Assembly: GCF_007855645.1 (NCBI RefSeq)
Contig: NZ_CP042261.1
Location: 476,501-540,500 of the forward strand
DNA: 64,000 bases
Direction of reading: 5' to 3'
DNA from: Qingshengfaniella alkalisoli
GTDB lineage: Bacteria > Pseudomonadota > Alphaproteobacteria > Rhodobacterales > Rhodobacteraceae
The translations under genes were made by a program, and so were the position numbers. Below the pieces are notes generated by a model. That model ran no database searches, was not told the DNA's origin, and worked only from the letters and a program-made list of their open reading frames with translations. Positions 16,657-25,692 of this stretch are shown piece after piece. Each line of letters begins with the position of its first letter. The stretch's first letter is position 1.

Positions 16657-18393
16657 GTGGCGGAACAATCCGGCTATCAGGTTCTGGCAAGAAAATACCG
16701 GCCCGAAACATTTGCCGATCTCGTGGGGCAGGACGCGATGGTCAGGACGCTGAAAAACGCGTTCAAGGCGGACCGGATCGCGCAGGCCTTCATCATGACG
16801 GGCATTCGTGGAACGGGTAAGACCACGACCGCTCGGATCATCGCGAAGGGCATGAACTGCACGGGGTCGGATGGTCAGGGCGGGCCGACGACGGAACCTT
16901 GTGGCAAATGTCCGCAATGCGTGGGAATCGCCAAAGGCACCCATGTCGATGTGATCGAGATGGACGGTGCAAGCCAGACCCGTATCGACGACATCCGTGC
17001 CAATGTGCTGGATAGCGTGACCTATGCGCCTGCGGAGTCGCGCTACAAGATTTATATCATCGATGAAGTTCACATGCTTTCCACCAGCGCATTCAACGCG
17101 TTGCTCAAGACATTGGAAGAACCGCCAGCGCATGTGAAATTCATCTTCGCCACTACTGAAATCCGCAAGGTTCCGGTCACGGTTCTGTCCCGTTGCCAGC
17201 GGTTCGACCTGCGCCGGATTGAACCCGAAGACATGCTGGCCCTGCTGCGCCGCATCGCGGATACCGAAAAAGCCGAGATCGCGGACGACGCGCTGGCCCT
17301 GATCACGCGTGCCGCCGAGGGGTCTGCCCGCGACGCAACCAGTCTTCTGGATCAGGCGATATCCCACGGTGCAGGCGAAACGACGGCTGAACAGGTGCGG
17401 TCCATGCTGGGACTTGCGGATCGGGGGCGTATCCTGGACCTGTTCGACCTCATCATGCAGGGCAAGGCGGGCGACGCGTTGAACGAGTTGTCAGCGCAGT
17501 ATTCTGACGGGGCTGACCCGCTGTCGATTCTGCGCGATCTGGCCGAGGTCGCGCATTGGCTTTCGGTGATGAAGGTCACTCCGGCGGCTGCCGATGACCC
17601 GACGCTTTCGCCCGACGCGCGCGAGCGGGGCCGGGATATGGCAGATCGGCTGTCATTGCGCCTTTTGGGGCGGATGTGGCAGATGTTGCTGAAGTCGATC
17701 GAAGAGGTGTCCGTCGCGCCGAACGGGATGATGGCCGCTGAAATGGCGATCATCCGCATGACTCATGTGGCCGACCTGCCGCCGCCCGAGGAGTTGATCC
17801 GCAAGTTGCAGAACGGTGGCACGGTGACCGCTGGCGCTGCCCCTGCTGCCGCGCCGGCGCCAACCGCGCCACAACAGCCCCGCGCCCAAATCACGCGCGC
17901 ACCAACCACCGCGTCCGGCGCGGCCACCGCCCCACGGATGGAAGAGGCCAACCCGCTGGCCCATTACGCGCAGTTCGATCAGGTGGTGGAACTGATCAGA
18001 TCCAACCGTGACGTGAAGCTGCTGATCGAGGTGGAAACCTGTCTGCGGCTTGTCTCCTACTCACCCGGCCGGATCAGCTTCGCGCCCACCGATGATGCGC
18101 CGTCAGATCTTGCGCAGCGTCTTGGGTCGCGGCTTCAAGCCTGGACAGGCGCGCGTTGGGCTGTGTCCGTCGAAGCGAAAAGCGACGCGGCCACTATCTC
18201 GGAAACCCGTGACGCTGCGGAACTGGCACTGAAACAGGAAGCGGCGAAACACCCGATGGTTGCGGCTGTCTTCAAGGCCTTCCCCGGCGCGAAAATCTCG
18301 CATATTCGGACACCTGAAGACATTCAGGCCAAGGCGGCGGAGGACGCGCTGCCCGAGGTTGAGGATGATTGGGATCCGTTCGAGGACGATTAG
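16657..18393 (+). CDS. dnaX: DNA polymerase III gamma/tau subunit
   Basis: 578 residues, full length. It is the clamp-loader ATPase: Walker A GIRGTGKTTTAR near residue 49, a zinc site (one upstream Cys plus CGKCPQC near 84-90), Walker B IYIIDEVHML, and sensor 1 IFATTEIRKVP. Domain III spans about 240-360, followed by an Ala/Pro-rich linker (about 385-430) and a tau-like C-terminal domain. I see no A-run that would suggest a programmed frameshift. It starts with GTG at 16657 behind GAGGGAG. ybaB and recR follow closely. Confidence 0.97.
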   Translation: MAEQSGYQVLARKYRPETFADLVGQDAMVRTLKNAFKADRIAQAFIMTGIRGTGKTTTARIIAKGMNCTGSDGQGGPTTEPCGKCPQCVGIAKGTHVDVIEMDGASQTRIDDIRANVLDSVTYAPAESRYKIYIIDEVHMLSTSAFNALLKTLEEPPAHVKFIFATTEIRKVPVTVLSRCQRFDLRRIEPEDMLALLRRIADTEKAEIADDALALITRAAEGSARDATSLLDQAISHGAGETTAEQVRSMLGLADRGRILDLFDLIMQGKAGDALNELSAQYSDGADPLSILRDLAEVAHWLSVMKVTPAAADDPTLSPDARERGRDMADRLSLRLLGRMWQMLLKSIEEVSVAPNGMMAAEMAIIRMTHVADLPPPEELIRKLQNGGTVTAGAAPAAAPAPTAPQQPRAQITRAPTTASGAATAPRMEEANPLAHYAQFDQVVELIRSNRDVKLLIEVETCLRLVSYSPGRISFAPTDDAPSDLAQRLGSRLQAWTGARWAVSVEAKSDAATISETRDAAELALKQEAAKHPMVAAVFKAFPGAKISHIRTPEDIQAKAAEDALPEVEDDWDPFEDD

Positions 18394-18405
18394 AAAGGAA
18401 TTCGT

Positions 18406-18750
18406 ATGTTCAAGGGACTTGGCGGTCTGGGCGACATGGGCAAGATGATGAAAGCTGCCCAGGAAATGCAGACCAAGATGGGCGAATTGCAAGAACAACT
18501 TGCCTCCATCACCGTCGAGGGAGAAAGCGGCGCGGGTATGGTCAAGGCGACCGCCACAGCGAAAGGCGAATTGACCGCGTTGAACATCGACCCGTCGATT
18601 TTCAATGCCGATGACAAGGAAATGGTGGAAGACCTGATCCTCGCTGCGATCAAGGATGCTCAGAGCAAGGCCCGTGATCGTTCCGAGGAAGAGACCCGGA
18701 AGCTGACCGAAGGGTTGGGCCTGCCCGCCGGAATGAATCTGCCGTTCTGA
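18406..18750 (+). CDS. YbaB/EbfC nucleoid-associated protein
   Basis: 114 residues with a Gly-rich, Met-rich start (MFKGLGGLGDMGKMMKAAQEMQ) and the central VEGESGAGMVKATATAKGEL block of the family. YbaB proteins form dimers that bind DNA and shape the nucleoid. The dnaX-ybaB-recR order is conserved widely in bacteria. AAAGGAA lies ahead of the ATG, 12 bases after dnaX. Confidence 0.95.
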   Translation: MFKGLGGLGDMGKMMKAAQEMQTKMGELQEQLASITVEGESGAGMVKATATAKGELTALNIDPSIFNADDKEMVEDLILAAIKDAQSKARDRSEEETRKLTEGLGLPAGMNLPF

Positions 18751-18766
18751 TCCGGCTTAGACCTGT

Positions 18767-19363
18767 ATGAAAACCGCGCCCCCATCCGTTGAGGCTTTGA
18801 TTGACCTGATGGCTCGCTTGCCGGGGTTGGGGCCGCGTTCTGCGCGTCGCGCGGTGCTTCACCTGATCCGCAAGCGGGCATTGCAGTTGCAACCGCTTGC
18901 CGATGCCATGGCAGACGTCGCTGCTACGGCGCGTGAGTGCCTCAATTGCGGAAATATAGCGACGTCGGATCTGTGTCCGATCTGCGAAAACGAAGAACGG
19001 GCAGACGGCACCATCTGTGTGGTCGAGGACGTGGCCGATCTTTGGGCGATGGAGCGCACGGGCGGGTTTAAAGGACGATACCATGTGCTTGGCGGGACGT
19101 TGTCGGCGCTGGATGCCGTGGGGCCGGAAGATCTGCGCCTGCCGCAGCTCGCCGATCGGGTGACGAGCGAGGAGGTCCGTGAAGTAATCCTTGCGCTGAA
19201 TGCCACCGTCGACGGGCAGACGACAGCCCACTACATCGCGGAGATGCTGGAAGGTCGTGTCTCTGTCACTTCGCTGGCGCAGGGTGTGCCAATCGGCGGC
19301 GAGTTGGACTATCTCGATGATGGCACGATTTCCGCGGCTTTGCGGGCGCGCAAGGCACTTTGA
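18767..19363 (+). CDS. recR: Recombination mediator RecR
   Basis: 198 residues. It has an N-terminal helix-hairpin-helix ([20 protein letters not shown], about 15-34), a four-cysteine zinc finger ([16 protein letters not shown], about 57-72), and a Toprim domain starting [16 protein letters not shown] (about 80-175). RecR acts with RecO/RecF to load RecA at gaps. The gene starts 16 bases after ybaB. A strong bidirectional terminator follows. Confidence 0.97.
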   Translation: MKTAPPSVEALIDLMARLPGLGPRSARRAVLHLIRKRALQLQPLADAMADVAATARECLNCGNIATSDLCPICENEERADGTICVVEDVADLWAMERTGGFKGRYHVLGGTLSALDAVGPEDLRLPQLADRVTSEEVREVILALNATVDGQTTAHYIAEMLEGRVSVTSLAQGVPIGGELDYLDDGTISAALRARKAL

Positions 19364-19397
19364 CCGGCGTCCTCCACCAATCCGAATAGGTCACAAA

Positions 19398-19423
19398 AAA
19401 GGCGCGGACAATGCCGCGCCTTT
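19398..19423. terminator. Bidirectional Rho-independent terminator
   Basis: A perfect 10-bp stem (AAAGGCGCGG and CCGCGCCTTT) around loop ACAATG. A-rich sequence precedes it and T follows, so it can serve both recR (+) and trcR (-). Confidence 0.88.
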
Positions 19424-19445
19424 GGAATGGATCGGGATCGACGGC

Positions 19446-20198
19446 TTAATTGTCGTCTTCGTCGTCATCCGAACTGTTCGGCAGGTTGAAGAAGCTGTCC
19501 GCATCGATCTTTTCTTCTTCCGCGCGCTTGGGTGCTTCATCGTCGCTCAGACTGAAGGTTTCCAGGCCAGCGATTGCAGACGGGATCTTCGGTTCGGCTT
19601 CCATGCTCAGGGATTGCTCCGTCGAAACCAGCTTGCGGCGCTCGTCATCCGACATTACCTCGCCTTCGCGGGCTTTGCGAGCAGCGGCCTTCTGGACGGC
19701 GGCATCCAGTTCTGATTGCTTGCACAGACCCAGAGCAACCGGATCTATCGGCTGCATGTTCTGGATGTTCCAATGGGTGCGCTCGCGGATCGACTGGATC
19801 GTCGGCTTGGTGGTACCGACCAGCTTGGCGATCTGGCTGTCTGCCAGTTCCGGGTGGAACTTGACCAGCCACAGAATCGAGTTCGGACGGTCCTGACGCT
19901 TCGACAGCGGCGTGTAGCGAGGGCCACGGCGCTTTTCTTCGCCGGTTGCCGCGGCGTAGTGCTTCAGCCGCAGCTTATGCAGCGGATTGTTTTCGGCCTT
20001 TTCGATCTCGGACTGATCGAGTTGGTTGTTGGCGACGGGATCGAACCCTTTGACGCCGGCGGCCACATCGCCATCCGCGATGCCCTGCACTTCAAGTTCG
20101 TGGAAACCGCAGAATTCCGCGATCTGCTTGAAGCTCAACGTCGTGTTGTCCACCAGCCAGACGGCAGTGGCCTTGGCCATGATCGGCTTGTCCAGCAT
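19446..20198 (-). CDS. trcR: Cell-cycle transcriptional regulator TrcR (DUF1013)
   Basis: 250 residues. The conserved DUF1013 core starts MAKATAVWLVDNTTLSFKQI and includes GFHELEVQGIADGDV and a helix-turn-helix-like segment near LADSQIAKLVGTTKPTIQSI. The C-terminus is acidic (DDDEDDN). This alphaproteobacterial family is associated with cell-cycle transcription control. The ATG at 20198 is chosen because AAGGAGAAG is well placed; 20180 is an alternative. It is a single gene, divergent from the RNase T2 gene and ending at the shared terminator with recR. Confidence 0.92.
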   Translation of the reverse strand: MLDKPIMAKATAVWLVDNTTLSFKQIAEFCGFHELEVQGIADGDVAAGVKGFDPVANNQLDQSEIEKAENNPLHKLRLKHYAAATGEEKRRGPRYTPLSKRQDRPNSILWLVKFHPELADSQIAKLVGTTKPTIQSIRERTHWNIQNMQPIDPVALGLCKQSELDAAVQKAAARKAREGEVMSDDERRKLVSTEQSLSMEAEPKIPSAIAGLETFSLSDDEAPKRAEEEKIDADSFFNLPNSSDDDEDDN

Positions 20199-20373
20199 GT
20201 TACTTCTCCTTCTTTCCATCGCCCTGCCGTAGCCGGGCGTCGAATTCTGTCCCCCAAGGGATAAACGCAACTCTCCCGTGCCGGGAAAACGGCTGCACCG
20301 GGCTGGTGCATTTCCTCGTTTTGGGGGAGGTTGGGCCGTATATAGGCGTTTCAGCGGGCGGAGGAAAGGGAAA

Positions 20374-21009
20374 ATGCGGATAGGGGCTTTGGCCGCGTTG
20401 CTAGCGACGTTAGGGGTTTCTGGCGTAGGGGCCGACTCGGCGGGCGAATTTGACTACTATGTCATGTCTTTATCGTGGTCTCCGAATTGGTGTGTGCTCG
20501 AAGGTGATCATCGGGATGCAGAGCAGTGCGACCCGAAGCATGACTTTGGATGGACGCTACACGGGCTGTGGCCACAATACGAACAGGGCTACCCCTCCGA
20601 TTGCCCCACTGCGGCGCGCAACCCGTCCCGCCGGGAAACCGGCGCGATGGCGGATATCATGGGATCTGGAGGTTTGGCGTGGTATCAATGGAAGAAGCAT
20701 GGGCGCTGTTCCGGGCTGTCGGCGCAGGACTATTTCGCGTTGTCACGGCAGGCCTATGAGAGCGTGGAGCGTCCGGCGGTATTGCGTGGCTTGGGCAAGC
20801 CCGTCACATTGCCAGCCTCGGTGGTCGAAGACGCTTTTATCGACGCCAATCCGGACCTGTCGCCCGACATGCTGACCGTGACATGTCGATCTGCCCATAT
20901 CCAGGAGGTTCGCATCTGCCTGACCCGCGATCTGGAGCCGCGCGCTTGCAGCATGGACATCCGGCGTGACTGTAGCTTGTCGGGTGCGATGCTGGAGCCC
21001 ATACGCTAA
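20374..21009 (+). CDS. Secreted ribonuclease T2 family protein
   Basis: 211 residues. An N-terminal signal peptide (about residues 1-23) indicates export. CAS I is present as GWTLHGLWPQ with the catalytic His. CAS II reads WYQWKKHGRC, keeping Lys and His but with Gln where the acidic residue usually sits (for example YEYAKHG in E. coli RNase I). Six cysteines could form disulphides, which fits the periplasm. It would cleave RNA through 2',3'-cyclic intermediates. The start at 20374 follows GAGGAAAGGG. It forms a two-gene run with the MscS channel. Confidence 0.85.
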   Translation: MRIGALAALLATLGVSGVGADSAGEFDYYVMSLSWSPNWCVLEGDHRDAEQCDPKHDFGWTLHGLWPQYEQGYPSDCPTAARNPSRRETGAMADIMGSGGLAWYQWKKHGRCSGLSAQDYFALSRQAYESVERPAVLRGLGKPVTLPASVVEDAFIDANPDLSPDMLTVTCRSAHIQEVRICLTRDLEPRACSMDIRRDCSLSGAMLEPIR

Positions 21010-21084
21010 TGTGAGGACTTTGTTCGAATTTTCTGTTGCCAAGGCTTGTCGAAAGCGGGTCTGCTGGAACAAAGGACAGGCTCT

Positions 21085-22437
21085 ATGGAACCGGACGCAG
21101 AGAGCACGCTAGAGGTTGCGACCGAAACCGCCCAGACGCTGCTGCAACGGGCGGAGGGGCTGATTTACAGCCTGATGCAGCCGTGGAGCGCCTACCAGAT
21201 CGCGATCATCCTCGGCACGCTGGTCGTGGCGCAGGTGCTGAAGCTGTGGCTGGCACCGCGCTTTCACAACTGGATTCGTGATCGCGAGGGCTGGCCGCGC
21301 TGGCGTTTCCGCGTGGCGATCCTGATTCACCAGAGATTACGTGGGTTGATCTTCACGGTGCTGATCTGGGCTGCTGTCCTGATCATGCGCGAGGTCACTT
21401 GGCCAAGCCGGTCTTACTTCATAGCCATTGTTGCCAATCTCGCGCTGGCGTGGATGTTTGTGGCCTTTGCGTCCCGACTGATTGCGAACCGGGCGCTGCG
21501 GCGTGTCGTGAGCTATGGGGCGTGGATTTGGATGACGCTGCGCATCCTCAACCTAGACCGTGAAGCGGAGGCAGTGCTCGATAGTGCGGCGCTGCATTTC
21601 GGTGAAACGCGCATCTCGATCTGGCTGGTGCTTCAGGGCCTGGTGATCATCGGGGTGATGTTCGCGGTAGCGCGGTTTCTGTCGCGTTATAGTTCGGAAC
21701 GGATACAGGCAAATCGGGACATGTCGCCGTCCATGCGGGTGCTGGTTGTCAAGTTCGTCCAGATACTGCTGTTTGGGGCTACGGTCTTCCTCGGGCTACG
21801 CGCGGTTGGTGTTGATCTGACAGGTCTGGCGGTTCTGTCCGGGGCCATCGGCGTCGGGCTGGGCTTCGGTCTGCAAAAAGTGGTGTCAAACCTGGTGTCC
21901 GGTGTCATCATCTTGCTGGACAAGTCGATCAAGCCTGGGGATGTGATATCACTTGGCGACACTTTCGGCTGGATCAATTCGCTCAGTGCGCGTTACGTGT
22001 CCGTGGTCACGCGTGACGGGCGCGAATACCTGATCCCGAACGAGGACCTGATCACCGGGCAGGTGGTGAACTGGTCGCATTCCGATGAGTTTGTTCGCCT
22101 CGATATCAACTTCGGCACGGGCTATAACGATGATCCGCATTTGGTGCGCAAGGTCGCGATCGAGGCGGCCCAATCGGTTGATCGCGTGCTCAAACATCGC
22201 CGGGCCGTGTGTCACATCGTGGGATTCGGGGATAGTTCTGTCGACTATCTGCTTCGGTTCTGGATCCGCGATCCCACCGTCGGGCTGACCAATGTGAGGG
22301 GCAATGTGTATCTTGCCCTGTGGGACGCGTTTCAGGAACATGGTATTTCCATCCCGTTCCCGCAGCGCGAGGTCAGGGTTCTTGAAGGCAGCGAGTTGAC
22401 TGCAAAGTTTGACAGGCTAGGGCATGAAAGCAGCTGA
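21085..22437 (+). CDS. MscS-family mechanosensitive channel
   Basis: 450 residues. There are about five to six predicted membrane helices (between residues 25 and 270). The pore helix and first beta domain read LAVLSGAIGVGLGFGLQKVV, then NLVSGVIILLDKSIKPGDVI, which is the MscS hallmark. The cytoplasmic domain covers about 300-440. The channel releases solutes during hypo-osmotic shock. The ATG at 21085 has AAAGGACAGG upstream; an in-frame TTG at 21046 has none. The 3' end overlaps the next gene by 14 bases. Confidence 0.93.
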   Translation: MEPDAESTLEVATETAQTLLQRAEGLIYSLMQPWSAYQIAIILGTLVVAQVLKLWLAPRFHNWIRDREGWPRWRFRVAILIHQRLRGLIFTVLIWAAVLIMREVTWPSRSYFIAIVANLALAWMFVAFASRLIANRALRRVVSYGAWIWMTLRILNLDREAEAVLDSAALHFGETRISIWLVLQGLVIIGVMFAVARFLSRYSSERIQANRDMSPSMRVLVVKFVQILLFGATVFLGLRAVGVDLTGLAVLSGAIGVGLGFGLQKVVSNLVSGVIILLDKSIKPGDVISLGDTFGWINSLSARYVSVVTRDGREYLIPNEDLITGQVVNWSHSDEFVRLDINFGTGYNDDPHLVRKVAIEAAQSVDRVLKHRRAVCHIVGFGDSSVDYLLRFWIRDPTVGLTNVRGNVYLALWDAFQEHGISIPFPQREVRVLEGSELTAKFDRLGHESS

Positions 22438-22837
22438 CGCGATACTGGAAACAGCGATCTATTGCGATGATCTGGAGGCCGCGGAACGCTTCTACACCGA
22501 CGTGTTCGGGCTGGAGGTCGTCCGCAAACTGGAGGGCAAGTTCGTCTTCTTCCGTTGCGGTGCGCAAATGCTTCTGGTGTTCGACCCGGTGCAGTCCGCG
22601 CGACCCGATTCAGACAACCCGATCCCGCGCCATGGGGCGACCGGGGCAGGGCATATCTGCTTCGATGCCGATACACCGGAAACCGTTGAGCAGTGGCGCA
22701 ACAGGTTCGAAGCCCACGGAATCGAGATCGAGGCCGACCACATCTGGGATGGTACGGGTGTGCGCTCGATCTATATCCGCGATCCGGGCGGCAATTCCAT
22801 CGAAGTCGCTGATCGCAAGCTTTGGGGATTTGCATGA
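22424..22837 (+). CDS. VOC-superfamily (glyoxalase/bleomycin-resistance fold) protein
   Basis: 137 residues with two beta-alpha-beta-beta-beta halves: AIYCDDLEAAERFYTDVFGLEVV, then GAGHICFDADTP and SIYIRDPGGNSIEVAD. The metal-binding His and Glu positions (H in GHICF, E in IEVAD) are retained, so an enzymatic role such as a dioxygenase, epimerase or glyoxalase is possible. The substrate is not readable. It overlaps the MscS gene by 14 bases and the YdcF gene by 4 (ATGA), so the three are probably cotranscribed. Confidence 0.9.
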   Translation: MKAADAILETAIYCDDLEAAERFYTDVFGLEVVRKLEGKFVFFRCGAQMLLVFDPVQSARPDSDNPIPRHGATGAGHICFDADTPETVEQWRNRFEAHGIEIEADHIWDGTGVRSIYIRDPGGNSIEVADRKLWGFA

Positions 22838-23433
22838 CCTTGGCAGGTCTGAATCCCGTGCTTGTCGATCGGATAAATCGGGAACTTCTAATCGAAACTC
22901 CGCTGAAGCCGGTGGATTTATGCATTGTATTCGGGACCCGCAATGGGGAAGAGGCGTTCGCTGACGAGGTGGCCAGACTTTGGCGGCGCCGGCTTTTCCG
23001 GTCGCTCCTGATCACGGGGGGACCGACGCAAGGTGTTTCCCGAAGCGAAGCGACGATACTGCATGACCTCATCCGCGAGCGCGGTGTACCGGTCGAAGAT
23101 GCCATGCTTGAGCATCACGCCACGAACACCGGTGAAAACGTCATCTATTCGCTGCCGGTCATTGAGCAGAGGCTTGGCCTTGCAACTGTGCGGTCCGTGA
23201 TCGCCGTCGGCAAGTTCTGGACGTCGGCACGCTATCTCATGACCCTGCAACGACATTGGCCGTCGGTCACGAAGATGTTGGCTTCGGTGCATTTTCATCC
23301 CGTCCCACGCGACTGTTGGATGCAGCACGATCTGGTGCGCGAAAAGGTTGTGGAGGAGTGGCACAAGCTTGCCCGATACAAGGCGCTCGGCTACATTGCG
23401 GATCTCGACCCAGCGACCTGTACTTGGCGATAA
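22834..23433 (+). CDS. YdcF/DUF218 family protein
   Basis: 199 residues matching the DUF218 (YdcF, SanA, ElyC-like) fold: CIVFGTRNG near residue 32, LLITGGPTQG, SEATILHDLIRERGVP, and EHHATNTGENVIYS with the conserved Glu/Asn. There is no signal peptide or transmembrane helix, unlike ElyC and SanA, so this one looks cytoplasmic. The family has no defined reaction. The ATG at 22834 overlaps the preceding stop codon. Confidence 0.82.
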   Translation: MTLAGLNPVLVDRINRELLIETPLKPVDLCIVFGTRNGEEAFADEVARLWRRRLFRSLLITGGPTQGVSRSEATILHDLIRERGVPVEDAMLEHHATNTGENVIYSLPVIEQRLGLATVRSVIAVGKFWTSARYLMTLQRHWPSVTKMLASVHFHPVPRDCWMQHDLVREKVVEEWHKLARYKALGYIADLDPATCTWR

Positions 23434-23440
23434 AGCCGGG

Positions 23441-24412
23441 TCAGGCGACCTTCAGGACAATCTTCCCGATATGTTGGGAACTTTCCATCCGAGCGTGGGC
23501 ATTTGCGGCATCAGCCAGTGCGAAGGTGGAATCGATCACGGGGCGCAGCTTTCCAGCGGTAATCAGGGGCCACACCTTGACTTCCAGAGATTGGGCGATA
23601 CGGGCCTTGGCCAGGTCCGACTGTGGCCGCAGCGTTGAGCCCGTGACCGTCAGCCGCCGTAACATGATCTGCGCGAAGTTGATCTCGGCCATCGGTCCTT
23701 GGAGAAAGGCGATCTGCACCAGTCTGCCATCGTCGTTTAGTGCCTTGATGTTGCGTGGGATGTAGTCCCCACCGACCATGTCAAGGATCACGTCGGCTCC
23801 GCCTTCATCTCGCATAAGCTTGACGAAATCGTCGGTGCGGTAGTCGATCGCCCGTTCGGCGCCAAGTTTTTCACAGGCGGCGCATTTCTCGGGGCTGCCA
23901 GCGGTGACGAATATGCGCGCGCCGAAAGCGTTTGCCATCTGAATGGCCGTTGTGCCGATGCCGGAACTGCCGCCATGGACCAGCAGCCGCTCGCCTGTGG
24001 TTAGCTGTGCGCGGTCGAACAGGTTCGACCAGACAGTGAAGCAGGTCTCTGGCAGGCAGGCCGCCTCCCTCATCGGCAGGCCATCCGGTACCGGTAACGC
24101 GTGATCGGCGTGAGTGGCGGCGTATTCGGCGTAACCGCCGCCGGGCAGAAGGGCGCAGACCTTGTCGCCCTTCTGCCAACGACTGACGCCCGGCCCCACA
24201 GCGACAACTTCGCCCGACGCTTCCAGACCCGGTATATCGGATGCGCCTTTCGGAGGCGCATAAAGTCCCGCACGTTGCAGAGCATCGGGACGGTTAACGC
24301 CCGCATAGGCCACGCGAATGACAATTTGCCCCGCTGCAGGCTTAGGCTCCGAACGATCTCGGAGTTGTAGAGCCTCCGGCCCGCCGGCCTGTGTGATTTC
24401 AATCGCTCGCAT
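23441..24412 (-). CDS. NAD(P)H:quinone oxidoreductase (zinc-independent MDR family)
   Basis: 323 residues of the medium-chain dehydrogenase superfamily, PIG3-like group. The GroES-like domain (about 1-120) has YAGVNRPDALQRAG and IPGLEASGEVVAVG. The Rossmann nucleotide site is GERLLVHGGSSGIGTTAIQ (about 140-158). No structural zinc cysteines are present. It probably reduces quinones or enals with NADPH in the cytosol. Its start overlaps the 3' end of coq9 by 14 bases, so both are likely one operon. Confidence 0.9.
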   Translation of the reverse strand: MRAIEITQAGGPEALQLRDRSEPKPAAGQIVIRVAYAGVNRPDALQRAGLYAPPKGASDIPGLEASGEVVAVGPGVSRWQKGDKVCALLPGGGYAEYAATHADHALPVPDGLPMREAACLPETCFTVWSNLFDRAQLTTGERLLVHGGSSGIGTTAIQMANAFGARIFVTAGSPEKCAACEKLGAERAIDYRTDDFVKLMRDEGGADVILDMVGGDYIPRNIKALNDDGRLVQIAFLQGPMAEINFAQIMLRRLTVTGSTLRPQSDLAKARIAQSLEVKVWPLITAGKLRPVIDSTFALADAANAHARMESSQHIGKIVLKVA

Positions 24413-25088
24413 TCATACGCCCCGGCTGCCCTGTTGCGCGATGCGGAGCCTTGATTGTCCCGAAAACCCGTTCCGCTGCGCCGGCCAAAGCCCCCATGCC
24501 CGGCAGCGCCTTGACGCGTGCCTTGGCCTTTTCGAACTGCATCACATTATCGATCCGGCGATCAAGGAAATCCCATGTGCGTTCATTCCCGTCGCTATCA
24601 TCCCCGAGCCAGTAGAGTAGAGTAGAGCCGTAGACGCCGCTCAGCGTCGCGCGCTTGGTGTACCAGTTCACGTCATCCGATCTGTCGCCGAGCGTGCGCC
24701 AGATCAGATCGACGCTATCCCACACCGCCTTTGTTCCGTCGGGTGCCAACGTGGGCAGGGAAAACAGCGTAACAGCACGACGCACCGCTTCCTTGTTGTC
24801 GATCACCTGAAGCCGCAGTTTAACAGCCAGAGCCACGCGGTCGCGGAACCTCATTTCCGGCAAATCGGTCTGCTCTAATTCCTGCACCATCCGCGCATCG
24901 CATCGCTTATGGTAGTGCAGCGCCAGATCCGTTGCGCCGCGTGGGCAGTGGGCGTGAGCAACGACAGGTTTGATGCCGACGTCAGTCACGGCAGCATCGA
25001 AACTGGCCTTGCCCCAACCATCAAAAACGACATGCGGCAAGATCGCGTCCAGAAGGTTGTCTTTCACAGAAGGCGTCATGTGTGCCAT
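24399..25088 (-). CDS. coq9: COQ9 family ubiquinone biosynthesis protein
   Basis: 229 residues. The N-terminal part resembles a TetR-like helical domain (LDAILPHVVFDGWGKASFDAA), and the C-terminal COQ9 domain has WYTKRATLSGVYGSTLLYWLGD, the family signature. In mitochondria COQ9 binds lipid and presents intermediates to COQ7; bacterial COQ9 occurs mainly in alphaproteobacteria. The ATG at 25088 has AAGGGG upstream. It is divergent from rpsU. Confidence 0.93.
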   Translation of the reverse strand: MAHMTPSVKDNLLDAILPHVVFDGWGKASFDAAVTDVGIKPVVAHAHCPRGATDLALHYHKRCDARMVQELEQTDLPEMRFRDRVALAVKLRLQVIDNKEAVRRAVTLFSLPTLAPDGTKAVWDSVDLIWRTLGDRSDDVNWYTKRATLSGVYGSTLLYWLGDDSDGNERTWDFLDRRIDNVMQFEKAKARVKALPGMGALAGAAERVFGTIKAPHRATGQPGRMNASD

Positions 25089-25114
25089 CGAAACCCCTTT
25101 CCTTTCTCCCTATA

Positions 25115-25143
25115 TGGACAAGAACAACACGCTTTGCTATACC
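25115..25143 (+). promoter_or_regulatory. Putative sigma-70 promoter of rpsU
   Basis: A -35 TGGACA (25115-25120), a 17-base spacer and a -10 TATACC (25138-25143) lie about 50 bases before the rpsU start. Found by eye; no experimental support. Confidence 0.4.
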
Positions 25144-25195
25144 GACCGCTCCTGCAGAAATCGAAACTCTAGCTTAGGAAGGTGGTGACACCACA

Positions 25196-25402
25196 ATGCA
25201 GGTCAGTGTTCGCGACAACAATGTCGATCAGGCGCTTCGTGCCCTGAAGAAAAAATTGCAGCGCGAGGGCGTGTTCCGTGAAATGAAGCTTCGGCAACAT
25301 TTCGAGAAGCCGTCCGAGAAGAAAGCGCGCGAGAAGGCCGAGGCGATTCGCCGGGCTCGCAAACTGGCGCGTAAGAAAGCGCAACGCGAAGGGCTGCTCT
25401 AA
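25196..25402 (+). CDS. rpsU: 30S ribosomal protein bS21
   Basis: 68 residues, basic, starting [20 protein letters not shown] and containing the [20 protein letters not shown] core of S21. S21 takes part in translation initiation on the 30S subunit. AGGAAGGTGG upstream can serve as ribosome-binding site. A terminator follows, so it is monocistronic. Confidence 0.97.
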   Translation: MQVSVRDNNVDQALRALKKKLQREGVFREMKLRQHFEKPSEKKAREKAEAIRRARKLARKKAQREGLL

Positions 25403-25444
25403 GAGCGTCTTGAACACAATTGGCGGGCTTGCCCGTTCACCACG

Positions 25445-25472
25445 AACCCCCGGGCAGATGCGCGGGGGTTTT
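25445..25472 (+). terminator. Rho-independent terminator after rpsU
   Basis: A stem of AACCCCCG and CGGGGGTT around a 10-base loop, ending in TTTT. Confidence 0.82.
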
Positions 25473-25547
25473 GTGTATTGGGAGCATGCTTGCCGCGTGT
25501 TTGCGGATTTGGCCCACGAACACATTCAATAGCATCAATATATGGAG

Positions 25548-25648
25548 AAGGTGAGAGGCTGGACAACGACCCAAGCGGGACTCGTTACGGCTGCTTCCTT
25601 CCGGACCTGACCGGGTTGGCGAGGCGCTCGCCCGCGCCAACCTCTCAA
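25548..25648 (-). ncRNA. ffs: Signal recognition particle 4.5S RNA
   Basis: The reverse strand contains the universal SRP domain IV sequence (GGTCAGGTCCGGAAGGAAGC), the binding site of Ffh. The RNA folds as one long hairpin: its ends pair as GAGAGGTTGG (near 25637-25646) with CCAGCCTCTC (25553-25562). Size is about 100 nt, typical for the small bacterial SRP RNA. It lies between rpsU and the cyclic phosphodiesterase gene. The exact ends are estimated from the terminal stem and the upstream promoter. Confidence 0.93.
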
Positions 25649-25652
25649 GGCC

Positions 25653-25681
25653 CATATAGGAAAACTGCAGGGCACATGCAA
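25653..25681 (-). promoter_or_regulatory. Putative sigma-70 promoter of ffs
   Basis: On the minus strand, TTGCAT (25676-25681), a 17-base spacer and TATATG (25653-25658) lie 7 bases before the expected 5' end of the 4.5S RNA. The position and spacing fit well. Confidence 0.5.
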
Positions 25682-25692
25682 GCTGACTAGGT

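Noticed and set aside
16657-18393. Programmed frameshift in dnaX giving a separate gamma subunit.
   Set aside because: I see no slippery A-run with a following stem-loop in the region where gamma would end. The full frame gives one tau-like product.
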